Source: an uncultured Granulosicoccaceae bacterium (GTDB taxonomy: Bacteria; Pseudomonadota; Gammaproteobacteria; CALCKW01). From it: a stretch of 64,000 nucleotides of DNA. This document shows positions 63,038 through 64,000 of this stretch, piece after piece; positions within the stretch are counted from its first letter, which is position 1; each line of letters opens with the position of its first letter. The position numbers were made by a program, and so were the translations under genes. The notes below the pieces were generated by a model. That model had not been told where the DNA came from and did no database searches. It was given only the letters and a program-made list of their open reading frames with translations. Location: the NCBI GenBank assembly GCA_937925815.1, contig CALAMQ010000025.1, positions 1 to 64,000 of the forward strand. Direction: 5' to 3'.

Positions 63038-63897
63038 GGCATGTTCAAGCTGGTGAGCATGCGGTTATTGTTGGATGCGGTTACGCGGGCCAGCGCTTGG
63101 CGCGCTTGCTGGAAAGCCGGGGCGCTACCGTGACGGCCTTCACTCGATCTGGCAGGTCTGTTGCGGGCTTGCCAAGTTATGCGCTCGATCTCGATTCCAG
63201 TGCACTGCCTGATCTGCCTCGGCACGATGTGCTGTTTTACCTCGCACCACCGCCGGGTGAGGGGGTGTCAGATCCGCGCAGCGAGGCACTGATTGCGGCA
63301 CTTGACGCCACGCAGCGCCCGGCTCGGGCGGTGGTGTTGGTGTCGACCACCGGTGTCTATGGCGAGTGCTTGGGTGCGCGGGTGGATGAATTGTCACCGC
63401 TGCGCCCTGGCACCGATCGCGCGACTCGGCGTGTCGCTGCGGAATCGTTTTGGCGTGCGGCCTGCACCCGTTGGCGACGGCCGTTGGCGGTATTGCGGGT
63501 CGCAGGCATCTACGGGCCGGGACGCTTACCTGTGCGGCGTCTTGATGACGGCGGGCCAATCTGGCGCGCAGAGGACGCACCGGTTAGCAATCGCATACAC
63601 GTTGAGGATTTTGTGTCAGCCTTGCATTGTGTGGTTGGGCTCGACGGCACACTCGATGTTGCCGACGGCAACCCGATGCCTTTGACCGTGTTTTACCATT
63701 TACTTGCAGACGCGACCGGTCGGCCACGTTTGCCAGAGACTGATGATTTGAGTCAAATTCCGCAACTGCGCGGTGGCTTTGGTGAATCGCGGCGAATCCA
63801 CGCGCAACGTTTGAAGACGCTGCTCGGTGGCTTAGCGTTTGCCGATATCGTGCAAGGTCTGCGCGCAAGCGTCAGAGCTGAGCGAGAGGGCGCTTGA
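63034..63897 (+). CDS. NAD(P)-dependent epimerase/SDR (YeeZ-like)
   Basis: A 287-residue extended SDR-like protein. Rossmann motif VIVGCGYAGQRLARLLESRG, LVSTTGVYGE at the catalytic serine/threonine and Tyr region, VLRVAGIYGPGR and SNRIHVEDFVSALHCVV. It resembles YeeZ-like sugar-nucleotide epimerase relatives. The substrate is unknown. The start overlaps sitD by 4 nt, so it is probably co-transcribed, although no link to metal transport is known. Confidence 0.85.
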   Translation: MRHVQAGEHAVIVGCGYAGQRLARLLESRGATVTAFTRSGRSVAGLPSYALDLDSSALPDLPRHDVLFYLAPPPGEGVSDPRSEALIAALDATQRPARAVVLVSTTGVYGECLGARVDELSPLRPGTDRATRRVAAESFWRAACTRWRRPLAVLRVAGIYGPGRLPVRRLDDGGPIWRAEDAPVSNRIHVEDFVSALHCVVGLDGTLDVADGNPMPLTVFYHLLADATGRPRLPETDDLSQIPQLRGGFGESRRIHAQRLKTLLGGLAFADIVQGLRASVRAEREGA

Positions 63898-64000
63898 TCG
63901 TGCGTCGCGGCGGGTCCACAACAAAGACCCAAAATGATGCCTTGGTAGGGGCCTTGTGGTTGTTGCACCGCGTGAGTCGCGGTGCAATCACGGTGGCGGG
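63894..64000 (+). CDS. Partial ORF at right edge
   Basis: An open frame begins at a TTG overlapping the previous stop (63894) or the GTG at 63900 and runs off the edge: RRGGSTTKTQNDALVGALWLLHRVSRGAITVAG. The overlap of 4 nt (TTGA) fits the operon spacing. Too little is visible for an assignment. Confidence 0.45.
   Translation, partial: MIVRRGGSTTKTQNDALVGALWLLHRVSRGAITVA

Overview
The window reads as a chromosomal segment of a GC-rich gammaproteobacterium. The support is gene order: rpsP-rimM-trmD-rplS, ffh divergent from ypjD with a CorB-like gene beyond it, pcnB-folK, dxs-ispA-xseB, and dapA followed by a lipoprotein and an MBL-fold hydrolase. DeaD, Uup, YcgL, HslR and FabV fit the same assignment. 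GC-rich third positions and frequent GTG/TTG starts are visible throughout. No rRNA, tRNA, prophage, transposase or CRISPR array was seen. The species cannot be named from the sequence; a free-living, probably aquatic heterotroph is an inference.

Left part (1-17 kb): the start of an ABC importer ATPase and its NMT1/THI5-like binding protein; an unknown four-helix membrane protein followed by a probable frameshift remnant; a secreted GH5 glycosidase convergent with a lipoprotein made of 53-residue repeats; a DUF2306 membrane protein; enoyl-ACP reductase FabV; a ferric-reductase-like flavocytochrome; a cobalamin cluster cobQ-cobU-cobT with 4-nt overlaps; ABC-F protein Uup; and a histone-H1-like protein made of ten identical 14-residue repeats.

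Centre (17-43 kb): mostly housekeeping. It holds an aminotransferase, proS, a PerM-type permease, dapA with a hidden 58-codon lipoprotein and a WalJ-like hydrolase, the isoprenoid genes dxs/ispA with xseB, an orphan histidine kinase, radA, a CorB-like protein, ypjD, ffh, a PhzF-like protein, deaD, a Gfo/Idh oxidoreductase, the S16-RimM-TrmD-L19 operon, and htpG behind a near-consensus sigma-32 promoter.

Right part (43-64 kb): a GGDEF/EAL protein divergent from a pair of small cytochromes c, with a structured RNA candidate between them; ycgL, a GST and hslR; an amt-glnK ammonium module; pcnB-folK; a ComEA-like protein; a thiolase; a ClC channel; a 3-hydroxyacyl-CoA dehydrogenase that seems to lack a hydratase domain; trmH; and a manganese-type regulator divergent from a four-gene SitABCD-like importer with inverted repeats on its promoter.

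No wholly new multi-gene system is evident. The most rewarding leads are small: the tiny lipoprotein in the bamC position, the structured RNA at about 45.87-45.98 kb, the MntR/SitABCD control region, the H1-like repeat gene and the propeller-like repeat lipoprotein.
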